A stretch of 64,000 bases of DNA from Variovorax sp. N23 (GCF_025486315.1 NZ_JAOOPY010000003.1:124001-188000), one strand, 5' to 3'; counted from the stretch's first letter, positions 17,590 through 26,383 are shown. The notes: generated by a model from the sequence alone, not told the origin. Numbers and translations are program-made.

Positions 17590-18024
17590 TCAGCACCCCT
17601 CACGCGTGGCCGCCCAAAACTTGGCGGCACCCGCTGGCAACTTGGCGAGGGCCCTCTCGAATGCCTCATGGTCAACGTGACGTCGCACCGCATGCACAAC
17701 GGCCTGAATCGCTGAATCGGGTGAAAAGTTGTGCGCTCTGCGAACGTCGCGTACTTCGTCGATGAGCGATTCGTTCTGGTCAAAAGGAAGTGGCGACTCG
17801 TTGAAATCCCAATCGGCCACGAAGATGGCTCGAACGACCGGAGGCAAGACGTTCGCGAAGTCGATGGCATCTTGCGTGGACAGCCTTCGCCTGAAAGTGC
17901 GAAGAACGCCCACCACCATATTCCAGGCCATGTTCGTGGTGGCCAAACCCGCTGCATCGCGGGCATCGACCATGAAGCGCTCGAACTCCACGGTTGCGCG
18001 TTGGTACTCGGAAGGGATGGTCAT
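17590..18024 (-). CDS. DUF2267 domain-containing protein
   Basis: A 144-residue protein spanning one DUF2267 domain. The pattern F-x-x-F-M-V-D-A-R-D, then V-L-R-T-F-R-R-R-L-S-T-Q-D-A-x-D-F-A-N-V-L-P-P-V-V-R-A-I-F-V-A-D-W-D matches the family, which is often encoded with stress or ROS-response genes and has no established activity. Start ATG 18024 (MTIPSEYQRA) gives the usual family N-terminus; the open frame continues 44 codons upstream without similarity. It is divergent from the autotransporter gene and convergent with the metallo-hydrolase. Confidence 0.75.
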   Translation of the reverse strand: MTIPSEYQRATVEFERFMVDARDAAGLATTNMAWNMVVGVLRTFRRRLSTQDAIDFANVLPPVVRAIFVADWDFNESPLPFDQNESLIDEVRDVRRAHNFSPDSAIQAVVHAVRRHVDHEAFERALAKLPAGAAKFWAATREGC

Positions 18025-18181
18025 ATCACGTGAACCAGGCTCGGCTTCCGCCGCCGCCGAAAGCAGTCGACCGGAGATGCTACAGGAGCCTGTCCTGAAT
18101 TCTGTGTTCGAGGCATGGCATCGGGACCGCCAGTGCACTGCATTGCGGTGGGTCATTCAGCGTTCACGCCGGCCATCACTC

Positions 18182-18205
18182 GGAATGTGAGCGGGATCAC
18201 ATTCC
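18182..18205. promoter_or_regulatory. Consensus CRP-type binding site (TGTGA-N6-TCACA)
   Basis: GGAATGTGA (18182-18190), GCGGGA, TCACATTCC (18197-18205) is a perfect 9-6-9 inverted repeat containing TGTGA-N6-TCACA, the consensus recognised by CRP/Vfr-type cAMP receptor proteins. It lies 117 bases before the ATG of the autotransporter and 158 bases before that of the divergent DUF2267 gene, inside the only near-300-base noncoding stretch of the window (18025-18321). A global regulator of this family probably controls the autotransporter. Confidence 0.65.
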
Positions 18206-18252
18206 TCGCTCAATGCGCAGCCCCGTTGCTGAACGTTCATGGGACATTTGGT

Positions 18253-18268
18253 TGCAACGACTGTTGCA
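18253..18268. promoter_or_regulatory. Second dyad upstream of the autotransporter
   Basis: TGCAA (18253-18257) and TTGCA (18264-18268) flank six bases, 54 bases before the autotransporter ATG and 48 bases after the CRP-like site. It may be a second operator; no regulator can be named. Confidence 0.3.
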
Positions 18269-18321
18269 CCTGATCGCAGTGCACTCGCGCGGCCGATCGA
18301 AATCAATCACCTTGGAACTTT

Positions 18322-21300
18322 ATGAACAGATCTCAAAGAGATGTGGAGACGAACACGTCTGGCGCCGCTTCGGTTTCATTGGCCTGCAACAAAGGGAAAT
18401 CCGCGATGGGAAAGACGACCGCGCACGGAGATATTCTCAGGAAGACAGCGTTGACTGCGGCATTGCTTGCCATCTATGGCTACGCACCCGGTGCTGCCGC
18501 AGTCAATTTGACGATCGAGACCCCCACCGATCTGGGTGCCTCGGTGATGACGAACAGCACGGTGACCGTGAACGCCGGTGGCGTGGTCACGGGCAATGGC
18601 ACGGCAATCAGCGGCAGCGCCTACGACATGGTGCTGGTCAACTCAGGCGGAAGTCTGTCTTTCGACAACGCGACCCTGTCGAATAATCTCGACAGTCCGA
18701 CGGGACAAAACGGCCGCAGCATTACAGTCAAGGGCGTCGGCGCCGCGGCTTCGCTCACGAACTCGACCCTCTCGATCAGCGCGCAATCGACGAATGCCGG
18801 CGCCGACTACGCCCACGCATTCACCGCTGCCGTGGGGGCGACGAATGGCGGCCACGTCGATATCAGCGGGGGAAGCATCAGCGCCTCGGGCAGCAAGCGC
18901 ACCGTGGGCATTCAAGCGAATGACGGCGGCTCCATCAGCGCGAGCGATGTGCAGATCACCACCAACGGCAACTTCGGACACGCCGTCAATGTGTATCGGA
19001 CGCCCTCGGCCAGTGAGCAGGCGACCCACATCGACCTGGACCATGTGTCGATCACGACCCATGGTTCAAATTACGCCGTAGGCATTCAATCGGCGAACAA
19101 GGGCGCCAGCGTGACCGCGACCGATACGGACATCACCACCCAAGGCGCCATCAGCTTCGGCGTCGAAACCTTCAACGGCGCGACGGCCCTGCTCACCAAC
19201 GGATCGATCACAACGTCCGGAGCCGGCGCCGCCGGGGTGCGTGTTTACGGTGGCAGTCTGGGATCGGGTGCCGTCACCGTTCAGGGCACAACCATCACCA
19301 CCAGCGGTGCAAGTGCGTCCGGCATCCTGGCCGGCGACGCCGCCGAACCCACGGCTGGAACCGCCTCGCTTGTCGGTGCAACCATCACGACGACGGGCAG
19401 CAACGCGGCAGGCCTCGAGTCGGCATTCGGCAGCGACATCACGAGCACGACGTCAAGCGTGCACACCCAGGGCAGTGCCTCGCACGGCGTCTATGCGCAC
19501 GACGGTGGTTCGATCACCTTGAGCGGAGACACGGTCACGACAGGCGGAAATCAGTCCTACGGCATTGACGCGACGGGGTCGGGTGCCTCCGTCACCGCAA
19601 CGGCCGCTTCGATCGCCACGAGCGGCTTGTATGGATTCGGAGCGCGCGCCGAAGCCGGGGGCGTCATCAGCCTCGATGGCGGCTCGATCACGACGAACAA
19701 CTCGACCGGCCGCGACGTTCAGAGCGGGGACGGCTCGCGTGCTTATGCGCTGAGCGCCGACGGCGGCGGCTCGAGCATCAGCGTTCAGAACGGGACGGCC
19801 ATCACCACGCAAGGTCAGCGTGCGTACGGCGCTTATGCGACGAACGGTGGGCATGTCTCGCTGACCGGTGCATCGGTGACCACCCACGGGTTCATGGCGT
19901 ACGGTTTGTATGCCAGGGATGCCGGGTCCACGGTCGATGCCAACAACGTCGCCGTGACCACGTCTGGCAGCGTCGGCGATGGCGTCTGGGCGTACCAGGG
20001 GGGCGTGGTCAACCTCAACGGCGGCTCCGTCACCGTGGGCGGCGAACCCAATGTGAACAGTCCGCATGAAACGGCCAATGGCTTGGTCGCGGTGGGCGGC
20101 GACAGCGTCTTCGCGCCGGGGACGATCAATGCCACAGGGGTCACGGTCGTGACCCAGGGTGCCAACAGCGCGGGCGTGTTGGCCGGGTCCACTGTCGGCA
20201 CGTCGTTCACCACCGGGGCTGTCAATCTGACCAACTCCAGTGTCACGGTGCAGGGCAGCCATGCCGTCGCCGCGCGTGTGAACTACGGCAGTTCGCTGAC
20301 GGCCAACGGCTCCACACTGGTTTCCCAAAATGGCGATGGCATCGTGATGACGGACAACGCGACCGTCAACCTGGTCGGCACCAGCGTACAGGCTGCAGGC
20401 GCCTCGCTGGTCTCGAACCTGGACAGGGCAGGACAAAAGCAGGCGATCAGCGTCGGTGCAGGGTCCGCGCTGACGGTGAACAATGGCACCCTGCTGCAGG
20501 TGAATCGCTCGGAGGCCGGCATGGACGGCATCGTCGATCTCACGTTGCAGGCCGGTTCCATCGCGCGCGGCGACGTGATCGATCTGGATGGGTTGACCTC
20601 CGACAACACGACGCGCAGCCAAGGCGGCAAGACCAACTTCACTGTCGCGGCGGGCGCCAGTTGGACCGGTATCGTCCGGGGTATCAACGATGTCACGGCC
20701 GGCGACGGCGGGTCGCTGGTCGACAATGGCGGGTCGCCGATTCAGGGCAATGTCACGGGTGGCCCGAGCTCCACGATCACCTTCAACAATGGTGCCGCGA
20801 TCGGTGGCACCGTGTCGGTCGCAGCGGCCAGCCAGGCGACTTTCAATGGCGCGACGTCCATTGGCGGCAACGTGACGGCCACCGATGCGACGCTGTCATT
20901 CAACGGCGCCACGACGATCAACCAGAGCGTCAATGCGGAACAGACGCAGATCACGTTCGCCGCTTCCACCACCATCAACCAGAGCGTCATCGGCGGCAGC
21001 GGCTCGACGATCGCGTTCAACGGCGCGGCCAGTGTTGCGCAGAACGTGACAGGAGGCGCAGGATCGTCCTACACCTTTGCCGGCGCGACGACCATCGGGC
21101 AGGACGTCGTCGGCAGCGGGACCCGTTTCGAGTTCAGCAAGGGGCAACAGACGACGATCGGCGGCGATGTCACGCTGAACGACAACGCCAGCCTCCAGGG
21201 CGGCACGACGGCCACGCCCATTGTCATTGGCGGTGATGCCATCGTCAGCAGCGGCGCGACCCTGGGCGGCAACCTGTACGTCCAGGGTGCATTGAACGGT

Positions 21301-22773
21301 GCGGGCGGCAACATCAGCCCGGGCAATTCGGTCGGGACGCAGAGCTATGCGTCCATCACGAGTTTCGGCAGCACGTACAAGGCTGAGGTCAATGCCGCCG
21401 GAAAGTCCGACCTGGTCATTGCCAGGACCGGCGATGTCGATCTGTCGTCCACGCATCTGACCGTCGCTCAGGAGAACGGCAACGGCGGGTACCTTCTCCA
21501 TCATGACTACACCATCGTGCAGACGGTCGATGGGGTCGTCAAAAATCAATTCGCCAGCACGCAGCTGGATGACAGTTTTGCCAACACGCTGGTGACGCTG
21601 GATCCGGTCAAGTACGCGTCCAAGGACGTCAGTGTGAGTTTGTCCGTCGACGCAGCCAAGGTCGCGGCGGCACGCAGGGGTCTCTCCTTCAATCAAAGTC
21701 AAACGCTGGATGGTGCGCTTTCCGTCGCCGGTGAGAATGCCGCCGCCGCGGCCGCGATGACGTCGACCGACACCAAGGGCTCCTTGAATCAGTTGTCGGG
21801 AGAAGTGCATGCCAGCACGCTGTCGGCAATGCTCAATTCAAGCCATCTGGTTCGGAACACGGTTTCGGATCGCCTGCGCGGCAATGCAGGCGCCGGCATC
21901 CCCCCGTCGACCAGCCCTTTGTGGGCGCAAGTGGTCGGCGAGAGGAGGACGCTGGACGGTGACAGCAACGCGGCGACAGCGAAAAGTGCCGTGGGCGGGC
22001 TGTTCCTGGGCGGCGATACCCAGGTTGGCCAAGGCTGGCGCATCGGTGCCGCACTGGGATACACCGACGGCGATACCAAGGTGGATGACCGGTCATCGCA
22101 AGCCGACGTCAAGAGCTACACGGCGGCCGTCTACGGCGGGAACAGCTGGGACACCGGGAAGGGAAGCCTGGACCTTCTGCTGGGTGCGGCGTACACACGC
22201 CATGCCATCGACACGAGCCGTTCGGTGACGCTCGGGGGCAACCAGGCGCTGAAGGCCGACTACCACGCCAATGGCACGCAGTTGTTCTCGGAACTGGGCC
22301 ATGCCTTCCCGGTCGGGGACGCCAGTTCGTTCGGGCCGTATCTCGGGTTGGCCTGGTTGAAACAGTCCGTCGATGGCTTCGACGAATCGGGTGGCGCTGC
22401 CGCCTTGAGGTCCGCTGGACAAACCGATGACGTCACGACCGCGACCGTGGGGGTGCGGGGCAAGACCGCGTTCACCGTGGGCGCCCAGAAGGCGACATTG
22501 ACCGGCGGCATCGGTTGGCGACATGCCGCCGGTGACATCGATCCACGGCGCCAGATGTCGTTCAGTCAAGGCGACAGCGCGTCCTTCAGCATCGCCGGCA
22601 CGCCCATTGCCAAGGATGCTGCCCTGGTGAGCGTCGGCGCTGAAATGGCGATCGGCAAAAATGCCACGGTGGGACTGAGCTACATCGGCGAATTCGGCGG
22701 CGGCAGCCGCTACGGCACGCATCGCTGTACCTCAAAGCGACCTTCTGATCTTCATGTGCCGCCAGAGAAGTGA
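18322..22773 (+). CDS. Autotransporter adhesin-like protein with frameshifted beta-barrel end
   Basis: A type Va autotransporter of 1,483 residues as read. A hydrophobic signal segment (about residues 40-60, ending Y-A-P-G-A-A-A) is preceded by a charged extension. Residues about 180-670 consist of 12-15 imperfect repeats of about 23 residues with the core I-T-T-x-G, as expected for a beta-helix passenger. Residues about 805-955 form a second repeat class (T-F-N-G-A-x-x-I-G/N). The translocator barrel begins near residue 1195 (L-W-A-Q-V-V-G-E-R). The frame is lost after G-G-G-S-R-Y-G: the canonical last strand, H-A-S-L-Y-L-K-A-T-F with terminal Phe, lies in another frame and ends at the TGA 22746-22748. 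One missing base near 22716-22718 explains this. An alternative start is ATG 18406, preceded by AGGGAAA. Adhesion or surface display is the likely role. Confidence 0.85.
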   Translation: MNRSQRDVETNTSGAASVSLACNKGKSAMGKTTAHGDILRKTALTAALLAIYGYAPGAAAVNLTIETPTDLGASVMTNSTVTVNAGGVVTGNGTAISGSAYDMVLVNSGGSLSFDNATLSNNLDSPTGQNGRSITVKGVGAAASLTNSTLSISAQSTNAGADYAHAFTAAVGATNGGHVDISGGSISASGSKRTVGIQANDGGSISASDVQITTNGNFGHAVNVYRTPSASEQATHIDLDHVSITTHGSNYAVGIQSANKGASVTATDTDITTQGAISFGVETFNGATALLTNGSITTSGAGAAGVRVYGGSLGSGAVTVQGTTITTSGASASGILAGDAAEPTAGTASLVGATITTTGSNAAGLESAFGSDITSTTSSVHTQGSASHGVYAHDGGSITLSGDTVTTGGNQSYGIDATGSGASVTATAASIATSGLYGFGARAEAGGVISLDGGSITTNNSTGRDVQSGDGSRAYALSADGGGSSISVQNGTAITTQGQRAYGAYATNGGHVSLTGASVTTHGFMAYGLYARDAGSTVDANNVAVTTSGSVGDGVWAYQGGVVNLNGGSVTVGGEPNVNSPHETANGLVAVGGDSVFAPGTINATGVTVVTQGANSAGVLAGSTVGTSFTTGAVNLTNSSVTVQGSHAVAARVNYGSSLTANGSTLVSQNGDGIVMTDNATVNLVGTSVQAAGASLVSNLDRAGQKQAISVGAGSALTVNNGTLLQVNRSEAGMDGIVDLTLQAGSIARGDVIDLDGLTSDNTTRSQGGKTNFTVAAGASWTGIVRGINDVTAGDGGSLVDNGGSPIQGNVTGGPSSTITFNNGAAIGGTVSVAAASQATFNGATSIGGNVTATDATLSFNGATTINQSVNAEQTQITFAASTTINQSVIGGSGSTIAFNGAASVAQNVTGGAGSSYTFAGATTIGQDVVGSGTRFEFSKGQQTTIGGDVTLNDNASLQGGTTATPIVIGGDAIVSSGATLGGNLYVQGALNGAGGNISPGNSVGTQSYASITSFGSTYKAEVNAAGKSDLVIARTGDVDLSSTHLTVAQENGNGGYLLHHDYTIVQTVDGVVKNQFASTQLDDSFANTLVTLDPVKYASKDVSVSLSVDAAKVAAARRGLSFNQSQTLDGALSVAGENAAAAAAMTSTDTKGSLNQLSGEVHASTLSAMLNSSHLVRNTVSDRLRGNAGAGIPPSTSPLWAQVVGERRTLDGDSNAATAKSAVGGLFLGGDTQVGQGWRIGAALGYTDGDTKVDDRSSQADVKSYTAAVYGGNSWDTGKGSLDLLLGAAYTRHAIDTSRSVTLGGNQALKADYHANGTQLFSELGHAFPVGDASSFGPYLGLAWLKQSVDGFDESGGAAALRSAGQTDDVTTATVGVRGKTAFTVGAQKATLTGGIGWRHAAGDIDPRRQMSFSQGDSASFSIAGTPIAKDAALVSVGAEMAIGKNATVGLSYIGEFGGGSRYGTHRCTSKRPSDLHVPPEK

Positions 22774-22779
22774 ATTCTC
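22765..22779. terminator. Inverted repeat between autotransporter and convergent amidase
   Basis: GAGAA (22765-22769) and TTCTC (22775-22779) flank GTGAA, just after the stop that the intact autotransporter would use (22748) and before the convergent amidase stop at 22813. A weak candidate for a shared terminator. Confidence 0.25.
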
Positions 22780-22812
22780 CTGCGGCTCAGGCAGGTCTGT
22801 CGCTGCCGGGGA

Positions 22813-24336
22813 TCACACCGCCGACGTCGCGTGCTGCGCGCCGCCACTGCCATCCAGCACCGGCGGCGCCGTCACGATGGAACGCAGCGCCGGCTCCACC
22901 ACCGACGCCCGCAGCTTCGCCAGATCCGGCCGCGGCCGGCGCAGTTCGGGGATGGCCGCGAAGGCCTGTTCCATCGCATGCGACGCGCCGAGCACCTGCG
23001 CGTCGGCACGGAAGCCGCCCACCACCTGCAGGCCGAAGGGCATGCCGCGGTGGTCGACGCCGCAGGGCAGGGCCATGGCCGGGTTGGTCGCGAGCGTGAC
23101 CACGTAGGTCAGCGACAGCCAGCGGTAGTAGTTCTCCTGCGGCTCGCCGTTGATGGTGTCGGCGTACATCTGCGTCCACGGGAAGGGCGACACCGGCGTG
23201 GTGGGCGAGAGCACCAGGTCGTACTCGGCGAAGGTGCGCTGGAAGCGGGCGATGAGCCGGGTCTGCTCGGCCTGCGCCCAGGCGCTGTCGGGCAGCGACA
23301 TGCGCGCGCCCATCTCGTAGTTGGCGCGCGAGTTGGGGCCGAGGCTGGACGGGTCCTTCTGGTAGGCGGCGTGCATGCCGGCCACGAAGGCTTCGGCGCG
23401 CAGCACGTCGAAGCAGCGGTGGGCCTCGCCGAGGTCGAAGCTCACCGCGTCGCAGCGTGCGAACAGGTGCTTCATCGCGGCGATCTTCCGGCGGAAGGTG
23501 GCGCGGATGTCGTCGTCGACGGCGCAGGTGCCGAAGTCTTCGGTGTAGGCCACGCGCAGGCGGCTCAGGTCGATGTCCTGCGGCTTCAGGAAAGCCAGCG
23601 GGTCCAGCGGATAGCTCAGCGGGTCGCCCGCGTGCATGCCCGCGGAGGCGGCCATCTGCAGGCAGGCGTCTTCCACGCTGCGGCCCATCGGGCCGACCAC
23701 CGAGATGGGCGTCCAGCCCAGCAGCTTGCGCACGCTCGGCACCACGCCGGGCGAGGGGCGAAAGCCCACCACGCCACACTTGGCGGCCGGGATGCGCAGC
23801 GAGCCGCCGGTGTCGGAGCCGGTGCACAGCGGCAGCATGTCGCAGGCCAGCGCGGCGGCCGAGCCGCCGGAGGAACCACCGGCGTTGAGGTTCGGGTCGA
23901 AGGGGTTGCCGGTCGCGCCCCACACCACGTTGCGCGAATTGGCGCCCGCGCCCATCTCAGGCACGTTGGTCTTGCCCGCGACGATGGCGCCGGCCTGGCG
24001 CAGCCGCGCGACCAGCACGATGTCTTCGTCGGGCACGTGCGCGCGGTAGATCGGCGAGCCCCAGGTGGTCAGCAGGCCGGCGGTCGGCTCCAGGTCCTTC
24101 ACGCCCAGCGGCAGGCCGTGCAGCAGGCCGAGCGGCTCGCCGGCCAGCACGGCGCGTTCGGCCGCCTGGGCTTCGCCGCGCGCGCGCTCGAAGGCGGTGG
24201 CGGTCACGGCGTTGACGTGCGGGTTGAGGTCTTCGATGCGCGCGATGCAGGCGTCGAGCAGTTCGACGGGGGAGATCGCCTTGCGGCCGATCAGGCGGCG
24301 CAGTTCGACGGCGGAGGTTTCGACGAGTGTGCTCAT
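22813..24336 (-). CDS. Amidase (amidase signature family)
   Basis: A 507-residue amidase signature enzyme, cytoplasmic, hydrolysing a carboxamide to acid and ammonia. The Ser-cisSer-Lys triad is visible: Lys in L-P-L-G-V-K-D, the cis-Ser in C-T-G-S-D-T-G-G-S-L-R-I-P-A and the nucleophile in the G-G-S-S-G-G-S-A-A-A-L-A stretch. Start ATG 24336 (MSTLVET) is five bases after the stop of the Bug gene, so the two form an operon; an ATG three codons upstream would overlap that gene. The substrate is probably what the Bug protein binds. Expression should follow the divergent LysR gene through the operator at 25387-25405. Confidence 0.9.
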   Translation of the reverse strand: MSTLVETSAVELRRLIGRKAISPVELLDACIARIEDLNPHVNAVTATAFERARGEAQAAERAVLAGEPLGLLHGLPLGVKDLEPTAGLLTTWGSPIYRAHVPDEDIVLVARLRQAGAIVAGKTNVPEMGAGANSRNVVWGATGNPFDPNLNAGGSSGGSAAALACDMLPLCTGSDTGGSLRIPAAKCGVVGFRPSPGVVPSVRKLLGWTPISVVGPMGRSVEDACLQMAASAGMHAGDPLSYPLDPLAFLKPQDIDLSRLRVAYTEDFGTCAVDDDIRATFRRKIAAMKHLFARCDAVSFDLGEAHRCFDVLRAEAFVAGMHAAYQKDPSSLGPNSRANYEMGARMSLPDSAWAQAEQTRLIARFQRTFAEYDLVLSPTTPVSPFPWTQMYADTINGEPQENYYRWLSLTYVVTLATNPAMALPCGVDHRGMPFGLQVVGGFRADAQVLGASHAMEQAFAAIPELRRPRPDLAKLRASVVEPALRSIVTAPPVLDGSGGAQHATSAV

Positions 24337-24341
24337 GAACC

Positions 24342-25331
24342 TCAATCCGCCGTGATGTTGGCGCGCACGGCCAGGGCGCGCATCACTGGCAGTTCGCGGT
24401 TGATCAGCGCGGCGGATGCGGCCGCGTTGCTGTAGGCGGGCTCGAAGCCCTGGGCGACCAGCTTGGCACGGGTATCGGCGTCGGCCATGGTGGTGGCCAG
24501 CGCCTTCTCGAGGCGTGCCTTGACGTCCGTCGGCAGGCCCTTCGGCGCGGCCAGGATGAGCCAGGTGTCCATGTCGATGTCCGGGTAGCCGCTCTCGGCC
24601 ATCGTCGGCACGTTGGGCAGCAGGGCGGAGCGCTTGGCCGCCGTCACCGCGATGGCCTTGATCTTGCCGCTCTTGAGCTGCGGAATGGCGGCCGACACGG
24701 TGTCGATGCTGAACGGGATCTGCCCGCCCATCAGGTCGGTCATGGCCGGCGCGCTGCCCTTGTAGGGCACATGCGTCATCTTCAGGCCGGCGGCGTACAG
24801 CACGGTTTCGCCAGCGAACTGCGCCGTGGTGCCGCTGCCGTAGGAGCCGTAGGCGTACTTGCCCGGCGCGGCCTTCACGTAGTCGACGAACTGCTTGACG
24901 GTGGTGACCGGCACGTCCTTGTTGGCCAGCAGGATCAGGCTGGTGCGGCCGGTGATGCCGATCGGGTCGAAGCTCTTCACCGGGTCGTAGGGCAGGTTGT
25001 GGCGGATGGCCGGGTTCACCGTGAAGGTGGTGCCCGAGCTCACCAGCAGCGTGTAGCCGTCGGCCGGTGCCTTGGCGACGTAGGCCGCACCAATGACCGT
25101 GCCGGCGCCGGCGCGGTTCTCCACCACCACCGGCTGGCCCAGTTCCTGGCCCAGGCGCAGGCCGATCACGCGGCCGAGCACGTCGGTGGCGCCGCCCGGC
25201 GGGAATGGGATCACCAGCGTGATCGGCTTGGTCGGGTAGTCGGCTGCGACGGCGGCAAACGGCGCGGCCACAACGGTGACAGCGAGGCAGCCGGCGGTCG
25301 CAAGGCGGGTGAGGGCGGTGAATGCGTTCAT
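24342..25331 (-). CDS. Bug-family tripartite tricarboxylate transporter substrate-binding protein
   Basis: A 329-residue periplasmic binding protein with a signal peptide of about 30 residues (ending A-A-V-A-A). Y-P-T-K-P-I-T-L-V-I-P-F-P-P-G-G-A-T-D at the mature start, N-R-A-G-A-G, A-P-A-D-G-Y-T, Y-D-P-V-K-S-F-D-P-I and H-V-P-Y-K-G are Bug hallmarks. It is followed immediately by the amidase gene on the same strand. No TctA/TctB genes are near. Binding of an amide or amino-acid-like compound is inferred from the amidase neighbour only. Confidence 0.92.
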   Translation of the reverse strand: MNAFTALTRLATAGCLAVTVVAAPFAAVAADYPTKPITLVIPFPPGGATDVLGRVIGLRLGQELGQPVVVENRAGAGTVIGAAYVAKAPADGYTLLVSSGTTFTVNPAIRHNLPYDPVKSFDPIGITGRTSLILLANKDVPVTTVKQFVDYVKAAPGKYAYGSYGSGTTAQFAGETVLYAAGLKMTHVPYKGSAPAMTDLMGGQIPFSIDTVSAAIPQLKSGKIKAIAVTAAKRSALLPNVPTMAESGYPDIDMDTWLILAAPKGLPTDVKARLEKALATTMADADTRAKLVAQGFEPAYSNAAASAALINRELPVMRALAVRANITAD

Positions 25332-25386
25332 GGTGGCATGCTAGGCGCCGACTCCTGTTGCGGCAAGCACCATGTTTAGAATATTC

Positions 25387-25405
25387 GATTGCCGAAAAGG
25401 CAATC
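25387..25405. promoter_or_regulatory. LysR operator candidate, copy 1 (GATTGCC-N5-GGCAATC)
   Basis: GATTGCC (25387-25393), GAAAA, GGCAATC (25399-25405) is a perfect 7-5-7 inverted repeat holding a T-N11-A LysR box. It sits between the divergent Bug (ATG at 25331) and LysR (ATG at 25452) genes. An identical pair of half-sites occurs at 26384-26402. Confidence 0.75.
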
Positions 25406-25451
25406 TATAAGCACTGAATTCTCACGCTGAACATCCACGACGAAAGCACCC

Positions 25452-26369
25452 ATGCCGCCCAGCCATGCCCTGCAGGAGACCGCGGTCCGCTACTTCCTCG
25501 AAGTGGTGAAGGCCGGCTCGATCAAGGACGCTGCGGCCAAGCTCAACGTGGCGCCCTCGGCGGTGAGCCGCCAGGTGGCCCGGCTCGAGAGCGAGCTCGA
25601 CACGCTGCTCTTCGAGCGGCGTTCGCGCGGCATGGTGCCCAACGCCGCCGGCGAACTGCTCGCCGCACACGCCAAGCGCACCCAGCAGGACATCGAGCGC
25701 GTCACCGGCGACATCTCCGCGCTGCGCGGCCTGCGCAGCGGCCATGTGCGCGTGGTCAGCGCCGAGGGCTTCGCCTTCGACTTCATCCCGACGCTGATCG
25801 CGCGCTTCCGCGAGCGCTACACCGGCATCCGCTTCCACCTGGAGGTGTGCGGGCAGAGCGAGGTCGCGCGGCGCATCCGCGACGGCGAGGCCGACGTCGG
25901 CCTCACGCTCAGCGGCGTGCCCGAAGCCGGCATCAAGCTGGAGCTGCGGCACCCGAGCCCCATCCTCGCCGTGATGGCCGCCGGCCATCCGCTGGCCGGG
26001 CAGCGCCAGCTGTCGCTCAGCCAGGTGGTGGCCTACCCGCTGGCGCTGCCGCTCAAGCACAGCTCGCTGCGGCAGCTGCTCGACATCAGCTGCAGCCGCC
26101 AGGGCCTGCAGTACGAGGTCGCCATGTCGAGCAACCATGCGGACGCGCTGGTGAGCTTCGCGGCGGCGGGCGGGGGCGGCATCGCTTTCTATGGCGAGCT
26201 GTCGATCCGCACGCGGCTCGTGAACAGCACGCTGGTGGCGATACCGCTGCGCGACCGCGAGATGAACGAGCGCTATCTGGAGGTCGAGACGCTGGCCGGC
26301 CGCCCGCTGCCGGAGGCCGGCCGGGCCTTCGTGCAGTACCTGACGGACGCGATCAAGGCCGGCGTCTAG
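25452..26369 (+). CDS. LysR-family transcriptional regulator
   Basis: A 305-residue regulator. The winged helix (residues about 8-65) contains R-Y-F-L-E-V-V-K-A-G-S-I-K-D-A-A-A-K-L-N-V-A-P-S-A-V-S-R-Q, and the effector domain begins near G-H-V-R-V-V-S-A-E-G. It is divergent from the Bug-amidase operon and followed, on the same strand, by the DadA-like oxidase. Matching inverted repeats on both sides of the gene suggest that it controls both neighbours and itself. The inducer is unknown, probably the amide or a breakdown product. Confidence 0.9.
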   Translation: MPPSHALQETAVRYFLEVVKAGSIKDAAAKLNVAPSAVSRQVARLESELDTLLFERRSRGMVPNAAGELLAAHAKRTQQDIERVTGDISALRGLRSGHVRVVSAEGFAFDFIPTLIARFRERYTGIRFHLEVCGQSEVARRIRDGEADVGLTLSGVPEAGIKLELRHPSPILAVMAAGHPLAGQRQLSLSQVVAYPLALPLKHSSLRQLLDISCSRQGLQYEVAMSSNHADALVSFAAAGGGGIAFYGELSIRTRLVNSTLVAIPLRDREMNERYLEVETLAGRPLPEAGRAFVQYLTDAIKAGV

Positions 26370-26383
26370 GGCTGCGGCCGACG

